The notes under the pieces were generated by a model that had not been told where the DNA came from, made no database searches, and saw only the letters and a list, made by a program, of their open reading frames with translations. From Carettochelys insculpta (taxonomy: Eukaryota; Chordata; Testudines; Carettochelyidae): a DNA stretch of 64,000 bases. The stretch spans positions 224,357,501 through 224,421,500 of the forward strand of contig NC_134137.1 in assembly GCF_033958435.1 (NCBI RefSeq). The letters are read 5' to 3'. Shown piece by piece: positions 35,646 to 48,196 of this stretch (positions are counted from its first letter, which is position 1; every line of letters begins with the position of its first letter). The position numbers and the translations under genes are program-made.

Positions 35646-36037
35646 AGTTCCCCTTAGTGGTAGGATTAGTCCTAATACAGGATTCCCAAACCTATGGGTT
35701 GGGACCCAAACATGGGTCACCCTTAGATTTTCTAAAGGTCGCCGGCTGGGTAGCTTCAAGACAGATGTGGCTCTTTAAGGAGCCTCATTAATGGCTGGCA
35801 GGAGGGATCTTACTCATAAACCAATTAAATTGGGTTCCACTTCAACACAGCAGGGCAGGGACTGGGAGCCAGTGAAATTAGTGGTGGGAGCTGCAAATGG
35901 CTCCTTAAAGAGCCACGTCTGGCTTGAAGCCACCCAGCCAGTGACCTTTAGAAAATCTAATGGCGACCCATGTTTGGGTCCCAACCCATAGGTTGGGAAT
36001 CCCTGTATTAGGATTAATCCTACCACTAAGGGAACTA
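35646..36037. repeat. 392-bp palindrome (fold-back hAT-like element)
   Basis: Left arm 35646 to about 35786 and right arm about 35899-36037 are inverted copies with few differences. They begin AGTTCCCCTTAGTGGTAGG and hold CCTATGGGTTGGGACCCAAA. Inside each arm is a hAT-like terminal phrase (CAGG..TTCCCAAACC). About 30 bp outside that phrase is also inverted, so the palindrome is longer than the expected transposon end. The loop is about 112 bp. Non-coding. Confidence 0.85.
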
Positions 36038-36269
36038 CCTGCACTGCAGGTGGGGGAAGGGAGCAGGAGGGCTGGGAGGATCTGGACAGAGGAGGCGGTG
36101 GCAAACTGGCAAAAGAGCAGCAGTGACAGTGCATGGAGCTTGTATGAGGTAGGTGGGGGGAAGTTTGGGGATGGAGGAATTTAAGTCTAAGGATGGGCAG
36201 TTTGGGGCTGAGAGGAGTTTAAAGGAGGCCGTCTGGGGAGCATTTTGGGGCTATGAGGGGTTTAAGATG

Positions 36270-36395
36270 GGGGGTGGGGGGTGCATTTTTCCCAGGGGGT
36301 ATCCTCCCTCTTCCCTGGTTTGAATTGCCTTGGATCACAAAATATTCCTGAATTCTCAAAATGGGTCCCCATCTTGAAAAGGTTGGGAACCCACT
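36270..36395 (-). mobile_element. hAT-like terminal fragment
   Basis: Read on the minus strand, it begins AGTGGGTTCCCAACCTTTTC, a typical hAT end. The partner end was not identified with confidence. Confidence 0.35.
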
Positions 36396-36779
36396 ATAAG
36401 GCTTGTGCAACTATCTGCTCAGTACCCTTATCTGGAAGCTGGGCGTGTCTGAGTTCAGAGAATGTGCAATGATAAAGCATGGTGGAGTGGGATGATGAGT
36501 AAGAGATGGGAGCAAGAATATCTTCGTGCCCACTGGTAAGAAAGTCAATATCGGTCTCATTCTACACGTGTGTTGCTATGTGTCACTGTGGCATTATAAT
36601 GACATACAGGCCCAGTTGTTGCTAGCTGGAGAGCAGCAAAAAGTCGGTCTGGGAGCGGTCATCCATTTCTGAGGTGATCTGGAAGTTCTCAGCATTAACA
36701 CACCATGGGAGGATATTTTGAGGTGGGTCAGTATAAATGACCTCATGAGCACAGGAGCATTCAGGAGTGCACAGCTGGG

Positions 36780-36885
36780 TACCTGTGTGAGTGTGTGTGG
36801 ATGAACATAAATGTGTATTTGGAAGAGTGTGGGGTGTGTGAGTGTGTATGTGAAAGTGAGGGAGGTGTGTGTATACACGTATCTT
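36780..36885. repeat. GT-rich low-complexity stretch
   Basis: Degenerate GTGTGTGAG-like runs. The open frame on the minus strand is a by-product. Confidence 0.7.
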
Positions 36886-37258
36886 TCAACATGCATATTC
36901 ATGTATGTTAGGAACCATGCATCTGGGCCCTAAACAAGAATGCGTGGATGTGTCTTGTTAATAATGTGGATGTGTATATATCTACATCACCGTGTTGTGT
37001 ATTTTAATGCATACCAAACACCCTTTTAGTGCAGCAGCATTACATGATCTTAGAACAGACATTTTACAAATGCTGTTTTCCAAGTGAGGGCGGTGGCTAA
37101 CCACTCTGTGCAGGGGTAACCATCTCTCCCAGACCATTTGAGATTGCACTGATAGGCATCTAGTTCTTATACTGCACAAATGAAAAGAGCAACATTTGCC
37201 ATAAGGAGTAAAAGGAAAGAAATGTGGAGAAAATATGAGGCAAAGATGACTGTGGGGT

Positions 37259-37458
37259 CAGATGCAGAGACAGTCCTTCTGAGTATGGGACAGACAGAGG
37301 TGGGGTGGGGTGGGGAAGAGGAATTAAAACAGACCCACCTGGTATGGGACAGATGAGATCCGGGGTGAGGAAAGAATGGATACAGCCTCTCTCAGTGTGG
37401 GGCAACATTGGCTCTGGAGGGAGGAAGGAATGGAGACAACCCCTGCTAGTGAGGGGCA
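37259..37458. repeat. Degenerate minisatellite, about 60-bp unit
   Basis: Three to four units share GTATGGGACAGA / GTGTGGGGCA / GTGAGGGGCA followed by GGAATGGA-type phrases. On the minus strand the translation repeats RGCLHSF / RGCIHSF, which shows the period of about 19-20 codons. No sign that it is coding. Confidence 0.6.
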
Positions 37459-38235
37459 CAGGGGGCTCTAAGGAGAATTAATAAGTCATGTTCCTCCCAC
37501 AGGCATCGTGAAATGATATTAATCAGTGCACTTCTGTAAGACACAGCATCTCAGGAGCGTAAGAGAAGGAGGCCATGTGTCCCACGCGCACATCAAAGAT
37601 CCCGAGCAGCTGAAAGTACTTGTGTCAAATCCCCACTCAGGCATCTCTCCCTCTCTTTCCTGGTTCATTTCTCATTCTGCCGGCTATTTAGCACTAGGCC
37701 CTTCTTCTGATTAACATTTCAAACCCTTTGTCGGTTTGTGCTAGCTTAAAGGAGCTCATCATCATTAGCCCTTCAAAACCCTTTCCCCATTTTGCTCTTG
37801 GAGTCGCAGGTGCCTTGGTAACACGTTCACAGAAAAACAACTGGGGTAGCGATGCTCCGTTATCAAGTCACTGGGATACATCAGGTCAGGGCTCAGGCAA
37901 GCAGGAAGGTCCGCCCTTGCTCTGGAATGCCATCTTCATAGAGAAATGCCACCATCACGCCACCTCTGGACTCAGCTGGCAGCCTGCTCACCAGGCAAAG
38001 AGCAGGGAGTCCTCAGGAAGGGCAGGAGGCAGTGTATGCTTCCCCCTTCCTAACTGACCTGCCCTGAAAAGATTTTTTATACACTGGAGACTGCGCTAAT
38101 ATCAACCTTTCCCCTTGCCCACAACCCTAAAGTCTTCATAGTAGAGAGGGGCAAATTTAACTCTTACCCCTCCCTCTCCAAGAAACTTGGGATCTGTTCC
38201 AATCTGGGTCTAGAACTCAATTTGCTGTCTGAGTA
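37459..38235. other. Unannotated sequence
   Basis: Nothing recognised. Confidence 0.4.
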
Positions 38236-39119
38236 GGGCGACCATATTTCCCTATGCCAAATACAGGACACCCTAGGGGGGTGGGGTTTGGCTCCCCAGC
38301 TGCGGCTGCCAAGCAAGCTGCAAACTCCTGGCTGTCCCATTGCACACAGTGCCAGAATGAGGCTGTCACCCCATGGGGGAACTCCCCGGTTGCAGGGGTG
38401 ATTGCTCTGCAGAAGGTGGGGAGTGGTTTGCTGGCTGCCCCACACCACTGAGCTCTGGGAATGCTGCAAGCATGCTCCAGAGGTGCTGCCCTCTGGGGGC
38501 TGCTTCCCTGTGGGCAGGGTGGCACCCCCTGGCTGCGGTGGAGGGGGGTGGCTGCACCTCCCGTCTCTTCCATGCCTCCAGGTGCCATTAATGGGGCTGC
38601 TCCCCTGCAGGAGAGTTCCCCTGCTGTGGCGGCTCCCTAGCTGTGAAAGCAGATGCCCTGAGGCAGGTGGGACGGTGGGGCACCTCCATGGAAGGCTGTC
38701 CTGTGGCAGGGATTCGTCTACCTCCCTGCAGTGCTCTCACCAGCTGAAGGAGCAGCTGCCCCACAGGAGGGCTGCCCAGCACAGCTGGGGATCCAGGTCC
38801 CCCTTAAAATCTTAGAGGGAGGACAAAACACACTACGCTACCACCCCCCCACCCCACCAACTTACCCTGTCTTACCCTGTGGCAGTGCCCTGGCTCCCTC
38901 TCCTGCTGCTGCCTGTATTGGCCGGTCAGTAAGTACTGCACATGCTGTACAGCCAGCTTCTGGTTGGTTTTACCTGCAGTTGCAGCTGAGCTGCCTTGGG
39001 GAAAGGGCATCTCAGCAAGGGGGAGTGACTTGATGGGAAAATTAACTTAATTGTTGAAAAAAAAAAGCTGCCTTAATTATGGGACTGTCCCATTGAAAAC
39101 GGGACAGATGGTCACCTTG
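38236..39119. mobile_element. TIR DNA element, about 884 bp, Tc1/mariner-like
   Basis: The left end GGGCGACCATATTTCCC and the right end, on the minus strand, CAAGGTGACCATCTGTCCC form imperfect inverted repeats bounded by TA on both sides (38234-38235; 39120-39121). This resembles a common turtle repeat beginning GGTGACCAGATGTCCCG. The interior is GC-rich and non-coding in all frames beyond short open stretches. Superfamily is inferred only from the TA flank. Confidence 0.55.
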
Positions 39120-39521
39120 TATCTGAGGGCTATCTCTGTTGCTGATACTATCTGTACCTGGAAGGCTTTCCCAGGGCCCCACACTTCTATCCTCTGCATT
39201 AAAGAGTGATGTGAGAACAGGCATCCTGGAGGGATGGCTGTATCTGGGTTGCACTGGAACCAGGAGGTGGGAAGGACCCATGTAAATGTAAAATAATGGG
39301 GGAAACCGAAAATATAGCAATATGCTGGAGGAAGGTCTCAGAAGCCAATTGTCAAAAAACTTCCAGCCATCTTAAGGCAAGGTTGAATGTGGTCCGTGGG
39401 ATGGAGTCACCTCATCTTGGAGTGCTGCTAAATCCTCATTGCCAGACAAGATGTATCCCTGGTGCTCCAAAACATACTGTGGAAGAGGTGTCACTAAGTA
39501 GTGGGAGTGTTAAAAACACTC

Positions 39522-39722
39522 TGGGGGAAGGCATAGCTCAGTGGTTAGCACATTGGCCCGCTAAATCCAGGATTGTGAGCTCAGCCATTGAGGGGGCCAT
39601 TTAGGGATCTGGGACAAATAGATTAAAGAAAGAAATCTGTCAGGGATTGAGATAGGTCCTGCTGTGAGAGCAGGAGACTGGACTTGATGACCTCTGAAGG
39701 CCCCACCCATCTCTATGAGATG
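39522..39722 (+). mobile_element. tRNA-headed SINE with CR1-like tail
   Basis: Plus orientation: head GGCATAGCTCAGTGGTTAGCA (box-A-like), box-B-like GATTGTGAGCTCAGCC, body GGGGGCCATTTAGGGATCTG, tail GACTGGACTTGATGACCTC. This is the clearest of the three copies for its tRNA resemblance. Not a functional tRNA gene. Confidence 0.83.
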
Positions 39723-41613
39723 TATGTATCTCCATATTCCCCTGGGGGGAAGATCCTGGAAATTCTGATTGGGTCTTTACCCACTTGTGATGGTCCCTCT
39801 GCTCCTTTACCAACAGGCACAAGAGAGTTTCCAGGGACAAAGTGTCCATTTTCCTGGGCAAAGAATAACTGATATGCCCAGCAGAGCAGCCTCCCTCTCC
39901 GTGGATGGAAAGAGTGTTTTAGTTAAATGTGAAAACACCAATATCTGGATGTCCAGTCCCACAGTGCCTCCTATCTGCAATAACTAGTTACTCATGGCTT
40001 TAGGGGCAAATTTTACTGGGAGCCCTTTGTGAAATTAGTGGCAGCACAGTCACCAGAAAAATAGAACTGTTTCCACAAGCCCTAATACTCTACATTTATG
40101 GAATAACACTTCAACCTATAGGAGCCACAAGACTGAACAGGCTAAATACATATGGTTCATTTCAGCCATCACTGTAGCGCAGCCACCTCTGGGTAGATCA
40201 GAGCAGCTGTTTAACAACATACAGTGAGAATGCACAAGAGTTTTGGACAGAAGGTGAAGGCTATTTATAAGGCACCTATAACCATGATATTGAAAGACTG
40301 ATCAAAATGGTGAGCAAGCAAAAGAAACTTGAAAAAACTGTCAAATGACACTAGAGTTAAGTCCCGAGGAATAGAATTGCTGAAGTGAGAATTATGCAAT
40401 GAGATTGCTGAGGATCACGCCCAGCTCCTACCTGAGTTCTAGTTCTCAAACCCATCCGTAGTGCTCTGAGCATACCTTCCCCGCTGCCCGCTCCCCCAGC
40501 GTGGGAGACACACCAAGGCTCCCTCCCCATTATGACATTCTCTGTGGCATGCTAAAATGCCACAGACGGTCATCGCCACTGGCCATAGGCTCACCCCTTA
40601 TTAGGACATGGTGGAGGACATGTGAAACTGGAGAAATAGGCCTGCATCTCCCCACCCCCTTCTTCAAGATGTCCACAAAGCACAGCATACCCTCGGAGGT
40701 GTCCTTGTGACATATTAGCTCCCCCTCACCGGCTGTCCCGTGGTGTGCACATGTGGGGATTGAGAGCTTGAAAGGAATTTCAGTGGCTCTACTAGAAGAC
40801 TTCCCCTATGGACCTAGCACATCAATATCCAGGCACTGATCACTCAGAAGCTTTTGGGCAAAAAGCCACGTGAGCATCTGCCTCTCCTCAGATACTGTCC
40901 TGTCTTTTGAACCAGTGCTAAGCACTCTTGAGATGTGGGGCCCTCCTACGCTAGGAATCATCCCTCACCCGCTTCTTCTCCCCTTCCAGATGTCTCCTGA
41001 CCTGAAAAAATGTCATTATCTATGGGACAAATATCTGGCTTTACAGTGTGGTTTCCTTTGAAGCTCCAGCTGTAACCTCCAACTTCTTCCTTCATTTATT
41101 ACTGGCATGAGACCACAGAGGGAGGGGAGAGAGTGAATTTGGCTGTATACAGAAACCAAAGGGCGCGATCCATAGTCTATGCAGACTGAAGGATGCCTAC
41201 TACAGAAACCAAGCAGACAACTGCACTGTGGAAAGTCAATGCAGTGTGAGCCTTAGACAGCCTAGCTCTATTGCACAATCCTGACAGGAGGGGACAAAAA
41301 TCCATCTGCGGGCCGAGCATGTTCCATGCTTTTGCTTCAGTTGTTTTCTCTTTCTGCCTCACTTGTCACACAGTTTCAGTGCTAATCACTTTGGTAGCTC
41401 ACTGGGTAGGCTGGCTTGGGATGAACAGAAAAAATTTCCACCAAGCCAGACGGCCTATGCTCATAACCTCCGAGAGTGAGTGCAAGACAAAGCTGTGTCC
41501 AGATCTTGCTTTCTAAGGCCAGACTAATCCTGTGAGGCTCCAGCAGTCCCCCAGGGCCTACTTACTACAGCGGGAATCAGTGACGATCAAGAACTGGGCA
41601 CAGTCCAGCTTTA
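39723..41613. other. Unannotated sequence
   Basis: No gene or repeat family recognised. Confidence 0.4.
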
Positions 41614-41878
41614 GGCCTGGTCTATACTAGGGATCAAAGTCAATCCCAGATACGCAATTCTAGCCATGCTAACAGTGCAGCTGGAATCGACATATCAGGA
41701 TCGACTTTGTTCGGAGTCTTTGGGCTTGCACCAACCTCTCTTACTCCACGCAGCAGCATGCAGTTCCAGGGTTGATGGACGAGCCCAAAGACATGGATTT
41801 TGTTGCAACTTCACTGACAATCTCTGGAAGATCGATTGTGGTGTGTGTCGACCCCACCTTAAGTGGAGACATACTTTC
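41614..41878. mobile_element. Old Harbinger-type MITE
   Basis: The left end GGCCTGGTCTATACTAGGG with GATACGCAATTCTAGCC and GGAATCGACATATCAGGATC resembles the family at 21995. The right end near CTTAAGTGGAGACATACTTTC is weaker and no duplication could be fixed. Confidence 0.5.
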
Positions 41879-44800
41879 AGTATAGCTGGAGTAGCCTTCT
41901 TCCCGTGCCATGGTGGTGACAGTGGAGTGTGTGTCAGTGGGTTCCATGCGTTATCACACTGAGCCAATGGGAAAGTGCATAATCAGAAGTGTGTGTGTGT
42001 TGCTTGTCTAATGGAGCCTTTGTGTAAGTCTTCACTTGGAGAAGGAGGCCTACATTCCAGCCCCAGGACACATGCCCATGCTAGTTATGATTGACCCAGC
42101 ATGAAGGCCCAGCAGCCCAAATATAGACCCATCTGAGATGCCAGATAGCTATCTGGGGCCGTTAGCCCTTCACACCAGTCACGCTGCTGCAGTGATGCAC
42201 CATTTGGGTGAGCCCACTCAATAAGCACTACAGCAGGTGTGGCTGCTCGAGCTGGAGCTCCTATAACATTTCACACCAAGTGTACACACAGCCTCCGCAT
42301 GGGCAGGCACGGATAGTAGTGGAGTGGTGCATTAGATCCCTACCAGGCCCTTGGATGGTGTGTGAGAGATGAACTGACAGAGCTCCTCTGGCCCAAGTTT
42401 GTTAATGGGGGACTTTGGACCTTTCTCAGTGAAGTCACTGGGTTGGATTCTCCATTGCCTTGCACCTTGCACAATCTTGTTCGGAGGGCATGGTAATATG
42501 TAACCACGTCAGATTGGCTGGTTTTCACACCCACTTTGCACAGGTGTAAGATACTGCACAAAGCGCAGGGTGACAGAGATCCAGGCTCCTTGTGCCCCTA
42601 AAGCTTTGGGTGGGGCACATCCAAAACTCAGGGCAGAGGAGATCTCCCAAACAGCAGGGTGTTCCCTTCAGGATGACCTTCATATACTTCCCTTCCCTTC
42701 TGTCAGAGGGGTGTTTGTGCAACCCCAGGGGACATGATTGCATTTAATCAAATTCAGAGCACCCATTCCTTGGGAATTCATAATCTAGGCATGTGAAGGG
42801 CTGGTAGTGAGCTGTGGGAGAGCAGGGGCTGCGTAGAAAGGATCTCCTGACAAGACGAGGAGGAGTGTTCCCCTTTTTCTTCCTCGTGTGGCTAAGAGCT
42901 CCCCTTCTTCCTTGGCTGGTGCAGTGAGGGTTCTGTTTCAATCTGCTACACCCTGGTGTCAATCATTCTCATTATGTTACCTGACATGAAAGCCAGGGAA
43001 TCAACCTTTGTGATTTTATCTTACTCTAGTCGGTGTTTATTCTTAAAGCCCCAACTCCTGCAGCCATGTGCCCAGTTGAGAATCTCAGCTTTCTCTTGAA
43101 GCCCATCATTTGCGGCCATAGTTAGGCAGACAATTTGGGAAAGGACAGCCCTACATGTCCAGAACACCCAAAGGCAAATAAAAAGACCCCCAACATTTGT
43201 TTTCAGTTTGCATGTTTGAGAGTTATTTCTCTTGCATGGTTGTGGGTCCCTGGCCTGCTGTGTGGATTGCGACCCACACCTTGATCCCACAATGGTAAGA
43301 GGGCTGAGGGCATCTCACTCTTCCCTTGTCCCTCTCAATGATGCTGCCGTGAGCTGGGCTAATGTTAGGCACCCACTTCACAAGCCAGCATCCGCATCCT
43401 TCTGTCTGATTGACTTTAAGAAGATGGGACATGCTATTTTTAGTTGCGAAACTATCATCATCATTCTTGTTTATTAAGTCACAGCCCTTCCCAAGACATC
43501 AAAGAACTTTACAGCCTTACAAACCACCCTCACAGAAGGATTGCTTGGGTTTGCCCTTCACTGAGAAGCAGACACCTCTAGGGGTGGAATGACGCAGCTG
43601 TATGACTATCACCTAGTGGTTTAGGGGACACAACACAGAACAGCGCAGACTCTAACAGATACTGCAGAGGTAGGTAGAGTGCTCTAATAACCCACACTTT
43701 TGGACAGGGCACCGGGACAGACACCCCCACTCTAACAAAATAATGCTATGGGGCCTTGAGTGGGGATGGCTTTGAGTTTATATTTCATTTGACTGGTGGA
43801 AGCACAAGCAGTACAGAGCTCACCTGGTACCATGCTCAGTTCTGATTTGGGACAAAATGCCGCTGCAATCTCTCCTTCCCTCTCCCTCTTTCTAAGACTC
43901 CAGTTACTACAATGGAATGACCTTTGACTCTCCATCCCTAGGGAATCCTTCCTCTTGGGGCTCAGGCTAGCCAAGGGGAGATGTTAGCTGACAGGCTGAG
44001 AGATTAAAAAGCCTCCACACTGGCGGGAGAATGGCGCAGATTGGGCAGGAAATAAAGCAATTCGCTTCAAAAGCAGACGATGGTGTTAGAAATTATTGGA
44101 GGTAAGCCAATTTATTTAAAAAACTGGGGCTTGTGCTGGGGTTGCAGGAGGAGCAATCACTTGCTTGGAAAGTGGGACTTCCCTGCGTTGCTACAACATG
44201 ACTAAGTTGGCTCCTCAGGAACCCACTTTCCCTGTAAATAAATCCCCCTTTCCATAGGAGAGGCCAAAGCGGAGGGGTGAGGGATTTTCTGTGGCTCATC
44301 AGTGCAGATAGCAATACACCTGGGTCATTACCAGGGTCTCAACATATAAAAGCAGTAGTGATGTGGGGTGGAAGCGGTGCTGTATTATTAATCACACCAT
44401 GATGAGCCATGGCGGGTGGGGGATAAAGAGAACACATCTTTAGTCACAAAGCCCTCCCTGGCTGTGCAGGGCTTAGGGTGACAAACTCAGAAGTCCCCAT
44501 TGCCACCACTAATGATAATTCTGCAATTAGAACTCGGTGAGCAGTCCTGCTGGGAGACCCCAGCTCTGGGAGCTGAACTGGCACTGCCGGGCTCCAGGGA
44601 TGAAAAGGCAGTACAAACTTCTGTCACATACTAATGTGACCAGGTCTGATCCAGAGGCACAGGGAGCAGACCTGCAGAGCAAGAGGCTATTTTTATCAAG
44701 TTGGTTTTCAGGGTACAGCACTGCATTTTAAGCCGCTGTTTCCCATTTCTCTCTAACTCCTCAGAGCGGGTGGCAAGAGATGGCAGGGCCTGACCTTTGA

Positions 44801-45179
44801 ATACAGAGTGATTGCAATTAAATTTGTAACAAATCCATGGCCAGCTAAGAATTTTGCTATGCAGCACATGAGGGCCTCTCCAAACTTCACAGCCACAGCA
44901 TGGCTAGGACTTGTATTGTCAAGTTCAAAACCACAGAAACTGGACGCTTAAACAAAAGGAGACTCTACAGTTAGTATTAGCTGTATAGGGCTATGACACA
45001 TTTGGGGATGTCAGTAACCATGTTCAAGGGTAGTAATTAAAAGAAAGAGGGGAGGGAGAATGCAGGTTGTTAGAAAAATTAAAAAGGAGGGGAAATTAGG
45101 GAAGAATTTTAATTGTAAAACCAATTAGATGAGGGAAAGGCTGGGCTTATAGCCAAAGCACAGAAGTAGCTAACAGACT
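41879..45179. other. Mostly unannotated sequence
   Basis: Only scattered phrases of old SINE tails (for example around 42440-42560 and 43450-43600) that I cannot assign securely. No gene. Confidence 0.35.
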
Positions 45180-45330
45180 ATATGGGTTCTTGTCCTGCCT
45201 CTGCCTTAGGCTTCTAAAAGACTTTGGTGTGGGATATCACACCAGCTCACTGTTGTACCTTTGGGCAACTTCTGTTCCTTCATTTCCCCAGCTGAAAAAA
45301 TCGAGAAATAATACTGACCTCACATTATTA
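45180..45330 (+). mobile_element. MIR-like SINE fragment
   Basis: GGGTTCTTGTCCTGCCTCTG, TTGGGCAACTTCTGTTCC, TCATTTCCCCAGCTGAAAAA and AATAATACTGACCTC follow MIR core order. Strongly diverged. Confidence 0.5.
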
Positions 45331-46377
45331 GTGAATATTTTCAGAAGCGAACTCTGATTTGAGTGCCAAAGCTGAGCCAATTGAAGTGACCCTCAAAACC
45401 AGAAGCCCATTTTGCAAATCTAGGCATTTAAATGTGAGATGCTTGGGTTGAGAACCTAGAGGAGAGCAGAGGATTTTTGTGCTGTTTGCTGAGATAGTAT
45501 GGAGTTAAAAATCAGGAGAGGTGCCCTAGATCATACTGGAGCACAGGCTTTCATCTCCCTTTCACGTCATACTTCAAGATTCAGGCAGAATCCAAGCTTG
45601 CAGGAGAGAGATGATGGGATATGGAGCCATTTTCCCGGAGGTTCCAGACCATGCAGTTGAACTAAGAGAATTGCATTTAGTGAGTCTGAGGCCAGTTTCT
45701 TGCGACCAGATGACTAGATCACAAAAACACCAGCACTGTTGGCACTAATTTGCTGAATGGTTGACGGTCTGAGAAATGGCACCAAGGCTCAGACGGTCCA
45801 CAGAGATTAAGCTAACCGCTACCGATGTTTGTTAAGCACTGATTGTACATAAGCCCTGTATGGGACACAAAATGAGGAGGGTCCCTATCTGCCTGAGCTT
45901 ACAGTGCAAGAGACAATATGGAGGAGTTGGAATGAACTGGGAGGCCAAGAGGAAAGAATAACTCTGGGGTCCGTATTTCATTTCCAACTTCTTGTGGCTA
46001 TTGTGAAAGAAGCGACTACTTAGGAGGAGCTTGTGTGAGAAGAGGGGGAGGTTTGGTGAGCTGGGACGGGGAGTGTTACATTCTCAGTTTATCAGTGAAA
46101 AGCAGAAATACAGGAGCAGTAGGAAGTGCATGGAGGGGCATGAAAGTGGGCAGAGCGTGCTGAGTGGAAGGACTTCATCAGAGGTGTCATGGAGCACAGC
46201 TGTGCAGAGTGCTCAGCTGCTGTGAGCATGGTCCCCTGGTACAAGAAAGAGGACTGCGGTCTGAAGTGAGTCAGAAAACACTAAACCCACCATAGACTCA
46301 AGCCTGAAGGACAACCTGCCCTGAAGCAGGGCTCCTTCTAGCAAACAAAATGAGCTACAAACCAAACGGCGGCTCAC

Positions 46378-46452
46378 AGACTCACAGCTGCTATGGCCAG
46401 AAGGGACCTTCGTGATCATGGCATTTGACCTCCTGTGCATTGCAGGTCACAG
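46378..46452 (-). mobile_element. CR1 3'-end fragment
   Basis: ATGGCCAGAAGGGACCTTCG, TGATCATGGCATTTGACC and TCCTGTGCATTGCAGGTCA are the CR1 tail in reverse orientation. Confidence 0.7.
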
Positions 46453-47817
46453 AAGCTCCCCTGCGCAAGGTGACTTTGAGTGGGACTCACTTTCCAGCTG
46501 GGTCAGACTGGAAGCAGTTAGGCTCCTCTTCCTGGTGGACCGGGACTCAGGTAAGTGCCAATAGGCTTTGGGCAGATAGCAGCAAAAGCGATCCCTCTGC
46601 CTCTTGGGCACCTGCACTGCACTTGTTCATAGCTCAGAGCGAGTGACATGGTGCAAATGGGGGCCCGGCGAAATGTGAAAAAAGGACAGATTGATTTATC
46701 AATCAAGGGAAAGCACATTCTCCTTAATGGAGACATACTGTCAAATGGCAGCAGGACTGGCTGCTAAAAGCCCTCCAGATTGATTATCTTACCTGCCACC
46801 TGATCCTTCATCGCTGCAGGCTCTGGCAGGTGAACAGCCCTGGAAGATTTACTCACATCTGCATTAGTCAGGTGGCATCAGAGAAAGGAACAAAAGCTTT
46901 GCATAGGAAGATGTGGCTCTAATTCAACAGCCTTAGGTCCTCCTCCAGATCTCCAGGATTTGAAATGGCGTGAAACACACAGGCAAGCAAAGACAACAAA
47001 ACAGCAGAGCCAGCCAAAAAAGAACCGCTGCAGATGACACCTGTGAACCCTGAAATGCTGTGATTTCCCTTCCATGTCTTTCCCCTGTTTTGAGATTAAA
47101 CTATTCCTTTTCCGAGTGGCTGTATGACTGAAGTCTGTCTTGGAAATTGTTCTGGGAGCCAAGAGACACACCTGGTCAAATATATATTTTTCTTCCTCTC
47201 TATCCTCATGGCCCCACCTTCCCACACTAATTAACCACCCATTTGCATTTTTATTATGGGGTAATTATAATGAACATTGATCACCATGAAGACATTACAT
47301 GTTCAGCTCCATCTATACTACAAGCAAAACTCTTGGAGTCCATTTGTGATATTTCTCCTCCGACCTGGTTACACCCAACACACAGACTTGTGGCACACTG
47401 AGAGCCAGCTGTCTTTGTGCCACTGCGCTTAGTGACCTACCCAGGCATGTTTGTATTTTGTGGGGAAAACCTGAGCAGCTCCCCCTCACTTCTCTAACCC
47501 TAGCAGCCCCCACAGCACGCCCAAAGAAATGCATGGGGCAATTCACTTGGAAATGGCTCACGGCTCAGTGGGCTGACCAGGTGAGTTTCACAGGACCAAT
47601 GCGGGCAGTGATCTTCACTCTTTTCTGTCCATCCAGGACCTCCTCCCCTTTAGCAGTAGAGAAGTACAGGGTGGCCATAACCCTTGGCACCAGTTAAGGA
47701 GGGTCCTATCTATACAGCAAACTAACAGCATTATGATCTGGTCATAGAGTGACAGTTATATGCCAGACTGGACCACTGGCAGGAGTGAAGCACCTAATTG
47801 CCATGGTTACACACACT
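46453..47817. other. Unannotated sequence
   Basis: No gene or repeat recognised. Blocks at 46660-46830 and 47220-47290 have a conserved-non-coding texture (see findings). Confidence 0.35.
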
Positions 47818-48193
47818 TGTCATTTCTACACAGGCCACTTCCTTCAGAAGTGGCATGCTAATACAGGGAGTGAAAGATGCTAATGAGGCATGGATGCAAA
47901 TTCCCCATGCCTCATTAGCATAATGTCACGTGATTTAGAGTGCGGAAGACCGTTCTTCCCAAAATTTTTGGGAACACAGGGCCTCCAGAAGAAGGATTTC
48001 CTTCCAGAAGCCCCTGCAGGGGCCCTGCTTCTACATGGTGTTTTGGAGTCCGGAAGAACAGTCTTCCGGACTCCAAATCACGTGACGTTATGCTAATGAG
48101 ACACGGGGAATTTGCATCTGCACCTCATTAACATCTTTTGCTCTGTGTATTAGCATGCCACTTCCAAAAGAAGTGGCCTGTGTAGAAACGGCC
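47818..48193. mobile_element. Hairpin-forming Harbinger-type MITE, 376 bp
   Basis: The ends TGTCATTTCTACACAGGCC (left) and, on the minus strand, GGCCGTTTCTACACAGGCC (right) are flanked by the 3-bp repeat ACT (47815-47817; 48194-48196). The arms continue inward with GTGGCATGCTAATACA, TGCAAATTCCCC and TTAGCATAA, so almost the whole element can fold. It resembles the element at 11110. Non-coding. Confidence 0.82.
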
Positions 48194-48196
48194 ACT

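Noticed and set aside
37160..37459. Repetitive Pro-rich protein on the minus strand
   Set aside because: A minisatellite translated by chance.
38402..38815. 137-codon frame inside the TIR element at 38236
   Set aside because: No transposase motif; GC-rich interior gives open frames on both strands.
39522..39560. tRNA gene
   Set aside because: The tRNA-like head continues into a SINE body and CR1-like tail; no proper acceptor stem pairing or 3' end.
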